DNA of 64,000 bases from Hungatella sp. UBA3048 (GCA_002367105.1 DFCS01000012.1:147470-211469), one strand, 5' to 3'; shown: positions 42,602 through 52,435, numbered from the stretch's first letter. Notes: generated by a model from the sequence alone, not told the origin. Numbers and translations are program-made.

Positions 42602-43699
42602 TTAAACTTCGTCAGAATATACTGCTCCGTCGTCTGCAGCCTCATCCTGTGACTGAAGTGCTTTAATGCTTAAACTGATTTTCTTTTCGCCTTCGTTGAA
42701 ATCAACCACTCTGGCTTCGATTTCCTGGCTGATTGCCAAAACATCAGAAGGTTTATCCACATGCTCCTTGGAGATCTGGGATACGTGAAGCAGTGCATCT
42801 ACGCCTGGCTCCAGCTCAACAAATGCGCCGAAATCCGTCATACGTGCAACTCTTCCGCTTACTACGTTACCTACTGCATATTTTGTAGAAGCATCCTTCC
42901 ACGGATTTGTCTCCGGGAACTTTAAGCTGAGGGCGATCTTATCACCGTTGATATCCTTAACCAGGACTTTGATTTTCTCTCCTGCCTTGAAAGCTTTCTT
43001 CGGGCTCTCTACTCTGCCCCAGCTCATCTCGGAAATATGAAGCAGGCCGTCAGCACCGCCAAGATCAATGAATGCACCAAAATCGGTTACATTCTTGATG
43101 GTACCTTCTACCACATCACCTGTATGGATTCTTTCAAATAATTCCTTCTGCAGCTCGGCTCTTCTTGCTACCATGATCTGCTTTCTGTCGCCGATGATTC
43201 TTCTTCTCTTAGGATTGAATTCGGTAATGACAAATTCAATCTCCTTATCTGCATACTTGGATAAATCCTTCTCATAGCTATCGGATACAAGGCTTGCAGG
43301 AATGAAGACTCTTGCTCCCTCTACAACCACACTTAAACCACCGTCAAGTACCTGCGCAACTTTTGCAATAAGTACCTCGTGGTTTTCAAATGCTTCTTCT
43401 AATCTCTTATTGCCTCTGTCTGCTGCCAATCTCTTGTAAGACAGGGCTACCTGGCCTTCGCCATCGTTTACCTTGATGACTTTGGCTTCCATCTCTTCAC
43501 CAACCTGTACAACAGTTGTAAGATCTAAATTCTGGTCATCCGTGTACTCGCTACGCGGAATGATGCCGTCGGACTTGTAACCTATATTCAAGACGATTTC
43601 ATCTTCCTTTACGTCGATGACTTTACCAGTGACGATCTCTCCTGTACGTATAGTTTTCAATGATTCTTCTAACATTTGTTCAAAACTTAACTCTGACAT
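42602..43699 (-). CDS. rpsA: 30S ribosomal protein S1 homologue (four S1 domains)
   Basis: A 365-aa RNA-binding protein with four S1 OB-fold repeats (~17-85, 100-170, 188-256, 273-342). Clear examples are GEIVTGKVIDVKEDEIVLNIG, GDVVEGTIKNVTDFGAFIDLGG and GNVVSGRVARMTDFGAFVELEPG. It is shorter than the six-repeat Gram-negative S1, as usual in Firmicutes. The start overlaps the ispH end by 20 bases. Last gene of the BaiN-like/cmk/ispH/rpsA operon. Confidence 0.94.
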   Translation of the reverse strand: MSELSFEQMLEESLKTIRTGEIVTGKVIDVKEDEIVLNIGYKSDGIIPRSEYTDDQNLDLTTVVQVGEEMEAKVIKVNDGEGQVALSYKRLAADRGNKRLEEAFENHEVLIAKVAQVLDGGLSVVVEGARVFIPASLVSDSYEKDLSKYADKEIEFVITEFNPKRRRIIGDRKQIMVARRAELQKELFERIHTGDVVEGTIKNVTDFGAFIDLGGADGLLHISEMSWGRVESPKKAFKAGEKIKVLVKDINGDKIALSLKFPETNPWKDASTKYAVGNVVSGRVARMTDFGAFVELEPGVDALLHVSQISKEHVDKPSDVLAISQEIEARVVDFNEGEKKISLSIKALQSQDEAADDGAVYSDEV

Positions 43700-44531
43700 T
43701 AGTATGAACCTCCTCGATAATATAATTCGGGGTTGAAGCCCCGGCTGTAATACCTACGCTGCGCACAGAATTTCCACAATCAGGATCTAAATCACCTAGT
43801 GTCTGGATATAGTAAGTGTTCTTACATTCCCTTCGGCATATATCGTACAGCTTCTGGGTATTGGAACTACTTTTTCCGCCTATAACAATCATGGCATCCA
43901 CTTCTGAAGCTATCCGCTTTGCTTCCACCTGTCTTTCCTGTGTTGCATTGCAAATCGTATTTAAAACAAGTATATCATACCGCGTTTCAGAAATTTTTTC
44001 AACTAAATCTTGAAATTTATTGTAATTAAATGTCGTCTGTGATACAATACACAGCTTTTCCCCTTCCGACAGAGGTAATCTTTCCACTTGCTCGGGTGTT
44101 TCCACCACTAAAGTATTGTCATTTCCCCAACCTTTAATACCTTCCACCTCCGGATGGGATTCATTCCCGATGATAAGAAGCCGCCTTCCCGCCTGATTTT
44201 GCTCCTCGGCGATCCTGTGGATCTTCTTCACATAGGGGCAGGTTGCGTCTACGATCTCGATTCCGTTTTGCTCCATGATCTCGTAAATCCGCTTCCCTAC
44301 TCCGTGGGACCTTATGACAACGACTGCGTCCCTGACCTTCAAAAGCTCCTCTTCCGAATGTATGACCTTTACTCCCTTTTCCTCTAAATCATGTACCACT
44401 TCCTCGTTATGGATGATGGGGCCATAGGTATAGATGGGTTTGTCATCTCTTTTCAGCTGCTCATAAACCTGTTCCACCGCCCGCTTTACTCCAAAGCAGA
44501 ACCCGGCAGATTTGGCAACAATCACTTCCAT
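43680..44531 (-). CDS. ispH: 4-hydroxy-3-methylbut-2-enyl diphosphate reductase
   Basis: A 283-aa Fe-S enzyme that makes IPP and DMAPP in the last step of the MEP isoprenoid pathway. Cluster cysteines are in SAGFCFGVKRA (Cys12), DATCPYV (~Cys97) and NTICNATQERQ (~Cys195). The acid motif TAGASTPNYIIEEV is at the C-terminus. It overlaps cmk by 10 bases upstream and rpsA by 20 bases downstream, a tightly coupled operon that is common in Clostridia. Confidence 0.97.
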   Translation of the reverse strand: MEVIVAKSAGFCFGVKRAVEQVYEQLKRDDKPIYTYGPIIHNEEVVHDLEEKGVKVIHSEEELLKVRDAVVVIRSHGVGKRIYEIMEQNGIEIVDATCPYVKKIHRIAEEQNQAGRRLLIIGNESHPEVEGIKGWGNDNTLVVETPEQVERLPLSEGEKLCIVSQTTFNYNKFQDLVEKISETRYDILVLNTICNATQERQVEAKRIASEVDAMIVIGGKSSSNTQKLYDICRRECKNTYYIQTLGDLDPDCGNSVRSVGITAGASTPNYIIEEVHTNVRVKF

Positions 44532-45217
44532 AGGCTTCCTCCTTCTACTTTTCTTTCCTGAAAAAGTGCAAGAATCCGGTCCACTACCTGAGGAATGGTC
44601 ATGAAGGAAGAATCTAGAAGGACTGCATCTTCTGCCTGCTTAAGGGGAGAATTCTCCCGGTTCATATCCCGGTAATCCCGTTCAATGATATCCTTTTCAA
44701 TGTCATCAAGGCTGCATTCCTCTCCCTTTGCCTTAAGCTCCTCATACCGCCTTCTTGCCCGGACCAGGCTGCTTGCTGTTAAATAGATCTTTAAATCCGC
44801 CTCCGGAAGCACGCAGGTTCCGATATCCCGGCCATCCATGATAACATTTTCTTCTAAAGCCAGATTCTGCTGAAGCTCCACCAGTTTATTGCGCACCGGC
44901 ATGTAAACGGAAACCGCAGAAGCCATGGCACTGACCTCCTCTGTGCGGATCAGACCGGAAACATTTTCACCGTTTAAGATCACCTGCTGCATCCCGTTCT
45001 CATAGGAAATGGTGACGTTCACCTCTCCGGCAGATTTTGAAACCGCTTCCTCATCACCTGACGGGATCCCATTTCTTAAAAAATGCAGCGCCATAGCGCG
45101 GTACATAGCCCCCGTATCCACATAAACAAAATGAAGCTTTTCTGCAACAGACCTTGCAATAGTGCTCTTTCCTGCCCCGGCCGGTCCGTCGATGGCTATA
45201 TTATAAACTTTTTTCAT
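44522..45217 (-). CDS. cmk: Cytidylate kinase
   Basis: A 231-aa P-loop kinase that phosphorylates CMP/dCMP. Motifs: AIDGPAGAGKSTIARSVA (Walker A near the N-terminus), YVDTGAMYRAMAL, DGRDIGTCVLPEA and the LID-type RARRRYEEL. The ATG at 45217 forms an ATGA overlap with the stop of the upstream flavoprotein gene. The longer frame would read into that gene and is rejected. Confidence 0.96.
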   Translation of the reverse strand: MKKVYNIAIDGPAGAGKSTIARSVAEKLHFVYVDTGAMYRAMALHFLRNGIPSGDEEAVSKSAGEVNVTISYENGMQQVILNGENVSGLIRTEEVSAMASAVSVYMPVRNKLVELQQNLALEENVIMDGRDIGTCVLPEADLKIYLTASSLVRARRRYEELKAKGEECSLDDIEKDIIERDYRDMNRENSPLKQAEDAVLLDSSFMTIPQVVDRILALFQERKVEGGSLWK

Positions 45218-46482
45218 CCTTTGAATTTCTCCTCTCCGGCAGCATTTCCGGCAGCATTTCCGGCCGCCCAACCCGTAGACCAGGCGATTTGTAAATTAAA
45301 GCCTCCGGTAACTGCATCAAGATCCAGCACTTCCCCTGCAAAATAAAGGCCGGGAAGAAGCTTGGATTCCAGGGTGGAAGGATTAACCTCCTTAACAGAA
45401 ACACCGCCCTGGGTGATGATGGCCTCGTTATAGCCCCGAAGTCCTGTAAGCGTCAGAAGAAAGCCTTTGGTTACGCGGACAAGGCGCTGACGTTCTTCCC
45501 TGGTGATTTCATTGACCTTCTTCTCCGGCGGTATTTTGCTTCTATCCACCATGACAGACACCAGCTTGGAAGGATACAAATGATCCAGTGAATTCTTAAA
45601 CTGCTTGTTAGCGGCCTCTTCAAAATCCCGCAGAATCCTGGTGTCAAGCTGTTCTTCGGAAAGAGCCGGCTTTAAATCAATGGAAAGAGTCAAAGGCCCT
45701 TTCTTCAGTTCCTTTACCGCATAGCTGCTGGCGCTTAAAAGTACCGGACCGCTGACCCCGTAATGGGTAAACAGCATTTCCCCGAATTCCTTATAAACCA
45801 CCTTTTTTCCGTTTAATATGGATGCCTCCACATTGCGAAGGGATAAGCCCTGCAGCTCCTTTACCACCGGCTCCTCTGCCACAAAGGGAACCAGAGCGGG
45901 AGAAAGAGTGGTAACCTTATGGCCGGCTTCTTTTGCCATCTCATAACCGTCTCCTGTGGAGCCGGTGGCCTGATAGGACAATCCGCCGCAGGCTACGATC
46001 ACGGAATCTCCGTACACCTTTGCCTTTTTCCCGGCCTCTTTTATCTCCAGCCCCAGAAGGGTGCCATTCTCTATCAAAAGATTCTCCACCTGAGATCTGT
46101 AATGGATGGAGACTCCAAGATCTAAAAGCCTTTTTGTAAGCGCCTTTATTACATCGGAAGACTTATCAGAAGCCGGAAATACCCGGTTGCCCCGCTCTGT
46201 CTTTAAGGAACAGCCAAGATCTTCCAACAAGTCCATCATATCAAAATTGGTAAAGCCGTAAAAGCTGCTGTAAAGGAATTTGGCATTGGTCACTACGTTT
46301 CCAAACAGCTCCTCTGTATCACAGGCATTGGTCACATTGCAGCGTCCCTTGCCGGTGATATAGACCTTCTTTCCAAGTTTTTCATTTTTCTCAAAAATGT
46401 GGACGGTACCGCCCTTCATGGCTGCTGCTATTCCAGCCAGCATCCCTGCAGCGCCACCGCCCACGATTAAAACCGTATTCAT
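45214..46482 (-). CDS. BaiN/HI0933-family flavoprotein oxidoreductase
   Basis: A 422-aa FAD-dependent protein. The N-terminal dinucleotide motif IVGGGAAGMLAGIAAA, KLGKKVYITGKGRCNVTNACD, ACGGLSYQATGSTGDGYEMA and the C-terminal FAGEVLDLDAVTGGFNLQIAWSTG (part) are hallmarks of this family. The family includes BaiN, but its general function is unclear. The last residues contain a GNAAGNAAG duplication, produced by a 12-base tandem repeat in the DNA. First gene of the cmk-ispH-rpsA operon. Confidence 0.92.
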   Translation of the reverse strand: MNTVLIVGGGAAGMLAGIAAAMKGGTVHIFEKNEKLGKKVYITGKGRCNVTNACDTEELFGNVVTNAKFLYSSFYGFTNFDMMDLLEDLGCSLKTERGNRVFPASDKSSDVIKALTKRLLDLGVSIHYRSQVENLLIENGTLLGLEIKEAGKKAKVYGDSVIVACGGLSYQATGSTGDGYEMAKEAGHKVTTLSPALVPFVAEEPVVKELQGLSLRNVEASILNGKKVVYKEFGEMLFTHYGVSGPVLLSASSYAVKELKKGPLTLSIDLKPALSEEQLDTRILRDFEEAANKQFKNSLDHLYPSKLVSVMVDRSKIPPEKKVNEITREERQRLVRVTKGFLLTLTGLRGYNEAIITQGGVSVKEVNPSTLESKLLPGLYFAGEVLDLDAVTGGFNLQIAWSTGWAAGNAAGNAAGEEKFKG

Positions 46483-46576
46483 GCCGATTCCTCTTTCTAA
46501 CCCCGGAAGGGATTTCCTCTTTGCTTTCGTTTACTATTTTTCTACTTTACACGAAAAAGAACGAAAAAACAAGCGG

Positions 46577-48076
46577 TCATGAATTTTTCTTACTTTTTTT
46601 TATCTCTGACTCCAAAGCCTCCACAACGGTTTTTAACACCTTGATCCTGGCATAATACTTACAGTTCGCCTCTACGACCACCCAGGGAGCATAGGTGGTG
46701 GAAGTCCGTACCAGCATCTCATTGACCGCGGATTCATACTGGTCCCATTTTTCCCGGTTTCTCCAGTCTTCCTCCGTGATCTTCCACTGCTTGGACGGAT
46801 TTTCCTGACGTTCCTTAAAGCGTTTTTCCTGTTCATCCTTATCGATATGGAGCCAGAATTTTATGACAACGGCTCCGGCATTTGCCATGTGGTTTTCCAT
46901 CTCGTTGATCTCCTGATAAGCCTGCTTCCACTCAGACTTGCTGCAAAACCCCTCGATCCGCTCCACCAGGACACGGCCGTACCAGGTCCGGTCAAAGATG
47001 GCGATATGGCCTGCTTTTGGAACATGATTCCAGAAACGCCAAAGGTAATGGTGGACCCGTTCCAGATCATTGGGAGCCGAAGTGGGATATACCTTATAGC
47101 CTCTTGGGTCCAGATGGCTGGTCAGGCGCTTGATCGCTCCGCCCTTTCCTGCCGCATCCCAGCCCTCAAAACCCAGGACTACCGGGATCCTTAACCGGTA
47201 TATCTGGCTGTGAAGGGATTCCAGCGTTTCCTTTAGCCGTCTCATCTCCCTCTTATATTCTTCCTTTGTCATGGTCTTTGATAAGTCCGCGCCGGATAAG
47301 ACTCCACTCTGGTATTTTTCCGAACGGACCGGTACCTCTTTTTCTTTTCGCTCTCCCCTAATCTTCCTCTGCCTTAGGGCATCCTCTAAGCAGTCCGCCA
47401 CCTGTGTGATGATTTTAGCGGAAGCATACTCCCTGTCAGTGCCTTCAATGATGGTCCACGGGGCGTAGTCCATATCCGTCCTTTGAAGCATCTCCTCGGA
47501 GATTTCCAGAAAACGGCCATATTCCTTATTCCTTTTCCAGTCCTCTTCTGTCACCCGCCAGCTGGTCTCTTTTGAGGCTTCCAGCCGGTTAAACCGCTTC
47601 TTTTGCTCCTCCTTAGAAATATAGAGGAACAGCTTTATGATAACCATTCCGTCATCCGTCAGCTGGCGCTCAAAGGACTGAATATCTTGAAAAGCCTCTG
47701 GCAGAGCCATTTCCGGGATCTTGCCTTCAAACCGTTCGATGGTCACCTGCCGGTACCAGCTTCTGTCAAAGAGGGCGATTCTGCCCTGGGCCGGAAGCTT
47801 GGTCCAGAAGCGCCATAAAAACGGGCGCATCCGTTCCTCTTCCGTTGATTTATCATTGGCATATACATCAAAACCTCTGGGATCCAGCGCCTGGATCAGG
47901 CGGTTGATCTGGGTGCCCTTTCCTGATGCTCCCATGCCCTCGAACACGATCATGACAGGAATTCCTGCCTCCTTGCACTCCCGCTGCAAAAGGCCCAGCC
48001 TTTCGCTCTGCTCAGTTTTAGTGTCTTTATAAGTTTCTTTGTCTATCTTTTTTGATAAATCTATTTTCTCCAGCAT
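46577..48076 (-). CDS. pap: Polyphosphate:AMP phosphotransferase, two PPK2 domains
   Basis: A 499-aa cytoplasmic enzyme with two PPK2 kinase domains in tandem. The first has Walker A FEGMGASGKGTQINRL (residues 45-60) and DRSWYRQV, the second FEGWDAAGKGGAIKRL (~300-315) and DRTWYGRVLVERIEG. Lid-type RFNRLEASKETSWRVTEEDW and RFKERQENPSKQWKITEEDW are conserved in both. This layout matches class II PPK2/Pap, which makes ADP from AMP and polyphosphate. Often only the second domain is active; here both P-loops look intact. Start after AAAGGAGGGACGGTTT. No ppk1 gene is seen in the window. Confidence 0.92.
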   Translation of the reverse strand: MLEKIDLSKKIDKETYKDTKTEQSERLGLLQRECKEAGIPVMIVFEGMGASGKGTQINRLIQALDPRGFDVYANDKSTEEERMRPFLWRFWTKLPAQGRIALFDRSWYRQVTIERFEGKIPEMALPEAFQDIQSFERQLTDDGMVIIKLFLYISKEEQKKRFNRLEASKETSWRVTEEDWKRNKEYGRFLEISEEMLQRTDMDYAPWTIIEGTDREYASAKIITQVADCLEDALRQRKIRGERKEKEVPVRSEKYQSGVLSGADLSKTMTKEEYKREMRRLKETLESLHSQIYRLRIPVVLGFEGWDAAGKGGAIKRLTSHLDPRGYKVYPTSAPNDLERVHHYLWRFWNHVPKAGHIAIFDRTWYGRVLVERIEGFCSKSEWKQAYQEINEMENHMANAGAVVIKFWLHIDKDEQEKRFKERQENPSKQWKITEEDWRNREKWDQYESAVNEMLVRTSTTYAPWVVVEANCKYYARIKVLKTVVEALESEIKKSKKNS

Positions 48077-48108
48077 AAACCGTCCCTCCTTTGTTTCTAC
48101 AGTTAAAC

Positions 48109-49224
48109 TTAAAGCTTTGCAAACACGTGAGCAACTTCCGGCATAACTTCACTGATCTTAATCATCTGCGGACATTCCTTTTCGCAGTGATGACATGCCT
48201 TACAGCCTTCCGCCTTTACAGGCATGGCCTCGTATCCGGCCTTTGCCTCGCTCTCCTTATGGGCTGCAGTCATGTTATAATAAGAGAAAATCTCAGGGAT
48301 CTCCAGACCAAAGGGACAGGGGAGGCAATAACGGCATCCGGTGCAGCCTACAAGGGCCATGGAATCAAAGATTTCCTTTGCCTCTTTATAAACCTGTTTC
48401 TCTTCCGGCTTTACCATCCCGATATGGCTGCGGTCTGCATAAACCAGGTTTTCCTCAAGCTGCTTTTCGTCGCTCATTCCGCTTAGAAGAAGGCTCACCT
48501 CCTGCTGGTCCCATAAAAAATCAAGGGCATATTCCACAGTGGATTTTTCCTCAGGAAATACCTTTTTTACATGCTCCGCAGGATCAGCCAGCTTTCCTCC
48601 AAGAAGCGGTTCCATGACAACTACCGCAAGTCCTTTGTCCGCCGCAGCCTTCAGTCCCTTAACTCCTGCCTGATGCTCTAAATCCACGTAGTTATACTGA
48701 ATCTGGCAGAAATCCCATCCATCATAATAATCTAGGATATCCTGAAATACATCATATGAATCATGGAAGGAAAATCCAAGATATTTTATCTTGCCTTCTT
48801 CCCTGGCCTTTTCCATGCGCGTTACAAGATCGAATTTTTTGATCTTATCTTCAAAACGATCCCTGCTTAAAGCATGAAGCAAATAAAAATCAAAGTGGTC
48901 TGTCTGAAGCTTTTCAAGCTGCTCATCTAAGACCTCATCAAAATCTTCGGGCTTTTCAAGCTTCCATACCGGACATTTGGTAGCCAGATACGTTTTCTCC
49001 CGGTAGCCATCCCTTAAAGCGTTTCCTACGATCCTTTCGCTTTCTCCCTGATGGTAAGGATATGCCGTATCAATGTAGTTCACTCCTTCATCAATGGCAT
49101 GGCGGATCATGGATACCGCCCGTTCTTCATCCACCTGTTCCTCCTGAAGAATCGGAAGTCTCATGGCTCCAAACCCCAGGGCCGATACCTTAATTCCTGT
49201 TTTTCCAAAATCACGATATTGCAT
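48109..49224 (-). CDS. Aldo/keto reductase with C-terminal 4Fe-4S domain
   Basis: A 371-aa soluble oxidoreductase. The AKR barrel (~1-280) has ALGFGAMRLP, YIDTAYPYHQGESERIVG with catalytic Asp/Tyr, LATKCPVWKLE and the YLLHALSRD strand with its His. A C-terminal module holds two cysteine clusters (GCTGCRYCLPCPFGLEIPE and GCKACHHCEKECPQ) for iron-sulfur clusters. Such AKR-ferredoxin fusions are frequent in anaerobes; the substrate is unknown. Start after CCGGAGGAAGATT. It stands alone upstream of the PPK2 gene. Confidence 0.93.
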   Translation of the reverse strand: MQYRDFGKTGIKVSALGFGAMRLPILQEEQVDEERAVSMIRHAIDEGVNYIDTAYPYHQGESERIVGNALRDGYREKTYLATKCPVWKLEKPEDFDEVLDEQLEKLQTDHFDFYLLHALSRDRFEDKIKKFDLVTRMEKAREEGKIKYLGFSFHDSYDVFQDILDYYDGWDFCQIQYNYVDLEHQAGVKGLKAAADKGLAVVVMEPLLGGKLADPAEHVKKVFPEEKSTVEYALDFLWDQQEVSLLLSGMSDEKQLEENLVYADRSHIGMVKPEEKQVYKEAKEIFDSMALVGCTGCRYCLPCPFGLEIPEIFSYYNMTAAHKESEAKAGYEAMPVKAEGCKACHHCEKECPQMIKISEVMPEVAHVFAKL

Positions 49225-49363
49225 AATCTTCCTCCGGTTTATATGTATTACGGCCTTTTCTGCCCGCCGTTCTTACATTGATTGTACCATATTTCATTCC
49301 CGTACCAAAGACTTTTTTCTTAATCCGAAGAATATAACGTCAGATAAAAAGGATCAAACGAAA

Positions 49364-49401
49364 GCGCCGCGGCAATACTGAATTTCAGTACTCCGCGGCG
49401 C
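49364..49401 (-). terminator. GC-rich hairpin downstream of the third GH4 gene
   Basis: GCGCCGCGG..TACTG with its complement is a very stable stem just beyond the GH4 stop codon. The minus-strand tail (TTTCGTTTG) is only moderately T-rich. Confidence 0.72.
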
Positions 49402-49456
49402 AATAAATACTCCCCTGTTATGCAATATCAGAGCCGGTTCTGTTCTGATAATTATT

Positions 49457-50788
49457 TTAATTTAACTCTGGCCAGTAATCCTTGTTTGCCTCAATCATTT
49501 CATCCAGAATCTGCTTTGCGGCCATTGCCGATGGTATGGTCTTATTCAATGTAAATGCTGCTAATGCTTTGTCATAGCTTCCTTCTATTGCTGCCTCTAC
49601 GATCAATTTTTCGCAGGCCTCCTGCTGCTCGATCATTCCTTTAAAGAAAGTCGGGATTTCCCCTACTCTGGTGGCTTCCGGTCCTTCGTTGGTAATATAG
49701 CAGGGAATTTCTACCATGGCATCGTCTGGTAAATTTTTAACAGCACCATTGTTCATAACCATAACCAGATGACGTTTCTTTAAATTAAATGCCAGGCTCA
49801 TCGCTACTTCCACGATAAATTCCCCATGAACGCCGGTAAAAAATGGTGTCATATCAATTTCTCCGGTAGTTTCATACTGTTCTGCTGCCTGGAAAATCCG
49901 CTTTTCCCTTCCATCCATGACTTCATTGGCTCTTGTATAGTTCTTATCTGCATGTTTTACAATCTCATCCCCTAACAGATAGTACTGCATGTAGGTATTG
50001 GGCAGATAATCCGGGAACATTCTCATTAAATTCTTTGCATTGTCAAAGGTGTGTTTCCAGGATGCATCATTATGCCGTACTTCACTTCTGTCATCCGGAG
50101 GCATATAGCCATGTTCACTTACATAAGCCTTTAATTCTTCCGTCCGGTCCTCTTCCCCAACGCGGATTTTTGTAAACCATCCAAAATGATTCAGTCCAAA
50201 GTAATCCGGCACAATGTCTTTTCTGTCACAATCCAAAATGTTAGCCATGTTTCTCATGATCGCAACCGGCATATCACAGATATTTAAGATTCTGGCATTT
50301 GGCCGGAGTTTATGCATTGCTTTTGCTACAATGGCCGCAGGATTTGAATAGTTTACGATCCAGTAGTCCTTGCTTGCATATTTTTCACAATAATCGATGA
50401 CTTCTACCATCGGATAAATGGTTCTTAAACCATAGGCAAGGCCGCCGGGTCCGCAGGTTTCCTGGCCCACTACACCATATTTTAAAGGGATCTTCTCATC
50501 AAGCTCTCTCATATGATATAATCCGACCCTCATCTGGGCAAAGATAAAATCTGCATCCGTAAACGCTTCTTTTGGATCCGTTGTAAGAACCAATTTCACT
50601 TCCGGATCAAACATCTCGATAACCTTTTTCACCAGAACTCCAACTTTGTCCTGGCGTTCTTTGAAATTATCATAAAGTCTTAATTCGGAAAGTTTAAATT
50701 GATCCTTCTGGTCCAGAAGGCTCTTGACTATTCCCGGCGTATAAGTACTTCCGCCGCCTACAATGACTAATTTAAACGTTCTGTTCAT
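49457..50788 (-). CDS. GH4 6-phospho-alpha-glucosidase (canonical CDMP type)
   Basis: A 443-aa family 4 glycosidase. VGGGSTYTPG starts at residue 10, QETCGPGG at 109, NYSNPAA at 147. Cys171 is in NICDMP and His201 in FGLNHFGWF. It carries the CDMP motif of characterised 6-phospho-alpha-glucosidases (GlvA/MalH/AglB type), so maltose-6-phosphate-like substrates are expected. Its start follows GGAGGAATCACT. It is the second gene after the PTS at 50800 and ends at a GC-rich hairpin. Unlike the other two clusters it has no adjacent RpiR gene. Confidence 0.93.
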   Translation of the reverse strand: MNRTFKLVIVGGGSTYTPGIVKSLLDQKDQFKLSELRLYDNFKERQDKVGVLVKKVIEMFDPEVKLVLTTDPKEAFTDADFIFAQMRVGLYHMRELDEKIPLKYGVVGQETCGPGGLAYGLRTIYPMVEVIDYCEKYASKDYWIVNYSNPAAIVAKAMHKLRPNARILNICDMPVAIMRNMANILDCDRKDIVPDYFGLNHFGWFTKIRVGEEDRTEELKAYVSEHGYMPPDDRSEVRHNDASWKHTFDNAKNLMRMFPDYLPNTYMQYYLLGDEIVKHADKNYTRANEVMDGREKRIFQAAEQYETTGEIDMTPFFTGVHGEFIVEVAMSLAFNLKKRHLVMVMNNGAVKNLPDDAMVEIPCYITNEGPEATRVGEIPTFFKGMIEQQEACEKLIVEAAIEGSYDKALAAFTLNKTIPSAMAAKQILDEMIEANKDYWPELN

Positions 50789-50799
50789 AGTGATTCCTC

Positions 50800-52407
50800 C
50801 TATTTCTGTGATTCCATCTTCTCTAACGCATCATCCACCAAGGTTCTCATTTTAGAGACGCTAAGGCCGTAAACTACCTGGACATCATTTCCTTTTTTCA
50901 TAATACCGGCTGCTCCGGTGCCCTTTAATGCATCTTCATCAATCCTTGAATTGTCTGCAACTTCTACTCTTAACCTGGAAAAGCAGTTTTCCAGGCTTAA
51001 AATATTTTCTTTCCCGCCTAATGCTTCTACGATGATCCTGCCCTGGTTTAACCGGTCTTCCTCTGTCTCTCCGTTTCCGGACTGTTTAGCCTTTAATTCT
51101 TTCTTTACTGCTGCTGCATTGGCATTTAAATCCAAAGCCATATCCGTATCATCATCCTCGCGTCCCGGAGTTTTTAAGTTCAGCTTTTCAATCATAAACT
51201 TAAAGACAACGAAAATCACAAGGATCTCAATAAGGCCGACCAGTACATACAAAGGCCATAAGGTTCTGCCGATTCCTGCCGGAAGATTTAATACAAGGAA
51301 ATCCAGGATTCCATTGGTGGCACAGACACGGACACCGATCAAATAAACTACCATCTGAAAAAAGCCATCCAGAACGGAATATACCAGCCATAATAAAGGG
51401 GCTGCAAAAATAAAGGTAAATTCCAGGGGTTCCGTAATTCCGGCGATCACAGCAGTTAAAGTAGCCGGGATCATCTGAGCCTTTAAGTTCGCCTTTTTCG
51501 CTTTCCTGGCTGTTACATAGAACGCCAGTGCCACACCGATGATACCAAATGTCTTCATCAGTCCATAGGTTAAGAAACGGCTGGTATCCGGCATCATACC
51601 GGCTGCCGGATCACTTAACAGCGCCAGGAAGATCGGCTTTGCACCAATCACGTTTTCTCCGCCGATCACCGCCTGTCCGCCAACCGCCGAATAAAGGAAC
51701 GGAGACCAGATTAAGTGATGCAGACCGGTAGGGATCAGGAACCGGTTTAAGAAACCGTAAACAAATACACCTGCTGCGCCGGCAGTACTCATAAAACCGG
51801 TCAATGCAGATATTCCGTTTGCAACTCCCGGCCACACATAAGTCACGCCAATGCTTAATACTGCAATCACCGGAATCATGATCATATAAACAAGCTTGCT
51901 GTTGCCATAAGGAGCAAATCCGCCCTTGAACTCGGTATCACAGTGTTTGTTGTGAACCAGAGCCACCAGAACACCGATGATCATACCAAGAAACACGCCC
52001 ATATCTGTTACATGAAAGCCTAACTGAATGGTCTGGCCCGTACCATATAGTGCACCTGCAGTTGCCCCTTCCACCATCTTTCCTGACAGCTCCAGCCACT
52101 TGCTGTTGGCGCCTAAGAACATGATGTATGACATCAGCGCTACGAATGATGCATCTGCTTTTTTCTTTTTTGCCATACCATTTGCAATTCCCACACAAAA
52201 TAAAATACTTAAATTCCCCATAATGGAATTCAGCATACTGTTAAAAAATTTGCCAACCGTCCACATCAGTCCACCTTCTGAAACAAATGCGGTATTGGTC
52301 ATGATCGCTGTTAAAGCAATCATCATACCTACGACAGGCAAAAATAACACTGGTCCAATCATCGCTTTGGAAAAGCTTTGCATGGATTTTACTACTTTAT
52401 CCCTCAT
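50800..52407 (-). CDS. PTS EIIBC component, alpha-glucoside/maltose family, third copy
   Basis: A 535-aa EIIC-EIIB protein. EIIC (~1-415) has GLHHLIWSPFLYS, GITEPLEFTFIFAAP, and PTGLHHL following FLNRFLI. EIIB carries the phosphocysteine in ENCFSRLRVEVAD. No EIIA is fused or nearby. It heads the PTS-GH4 operon; the start follows GGAGGAATAAG. With the CDMP-type GH4 downstream it is the best maltose/alpha-glucoside uptake candidate of the three clusters. Confidence 0.92.
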   Translation of the reverse strand: MRDKVVKSMQSFSKAMIGPVLFLPVVGMMIALTAIMTNTAFVSEGGLMWTVGKFFNSMLNSIMGNLSILFCVGIANGMAKKKKADASFVALMSYIMFLGANSKWLELSGKMVEGATAGALYGTGQTIQLGFHVTDMGVFLGMIIGVLVALVHNKHCDTEFKGGFAPYGNSKLVYMIMIPVIAVLSIGVTYVWPGVANGISALTGFMSTAGAAGVFVYGFLNRFLIPTGLHHLIWSPFLYSAVGGQAVIGGENVIGAKPIFLALLSDPAAGMMPDTSRFLTYGLMKTFGIIGVALAFYVTARKAKKANLKAQMIPATLTAVIAGITEPLEFTFIFAAPLLWLVYSVLDGFFQMVVYLIGVRVCATNGILDFLVLNLPAGIGRTLWPLYVLVGLIEILVIFVVFKFMIEKLNLKTPGREDDDTDMALDLNANAAAVKKELKAKQSGNGETEEDRLNQGRIIVEALGGKENILSLENCFSRLRVEVADNSRIDEDALKGTGAAGIMKKGNDVQVVYGLSVSKMRTLVDDALEKMESQK

Positions 52408-52435
52408 CTCTTATTCCTCCATATATAGTTGTTTA

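Noticed and set aside
45235..45270. 12-base tandem repeat coding GNAAGNAAG
   Set aside because: It lies inside the coding end of the flavoprotein and keeps the frame; probably simple slippage without a role.
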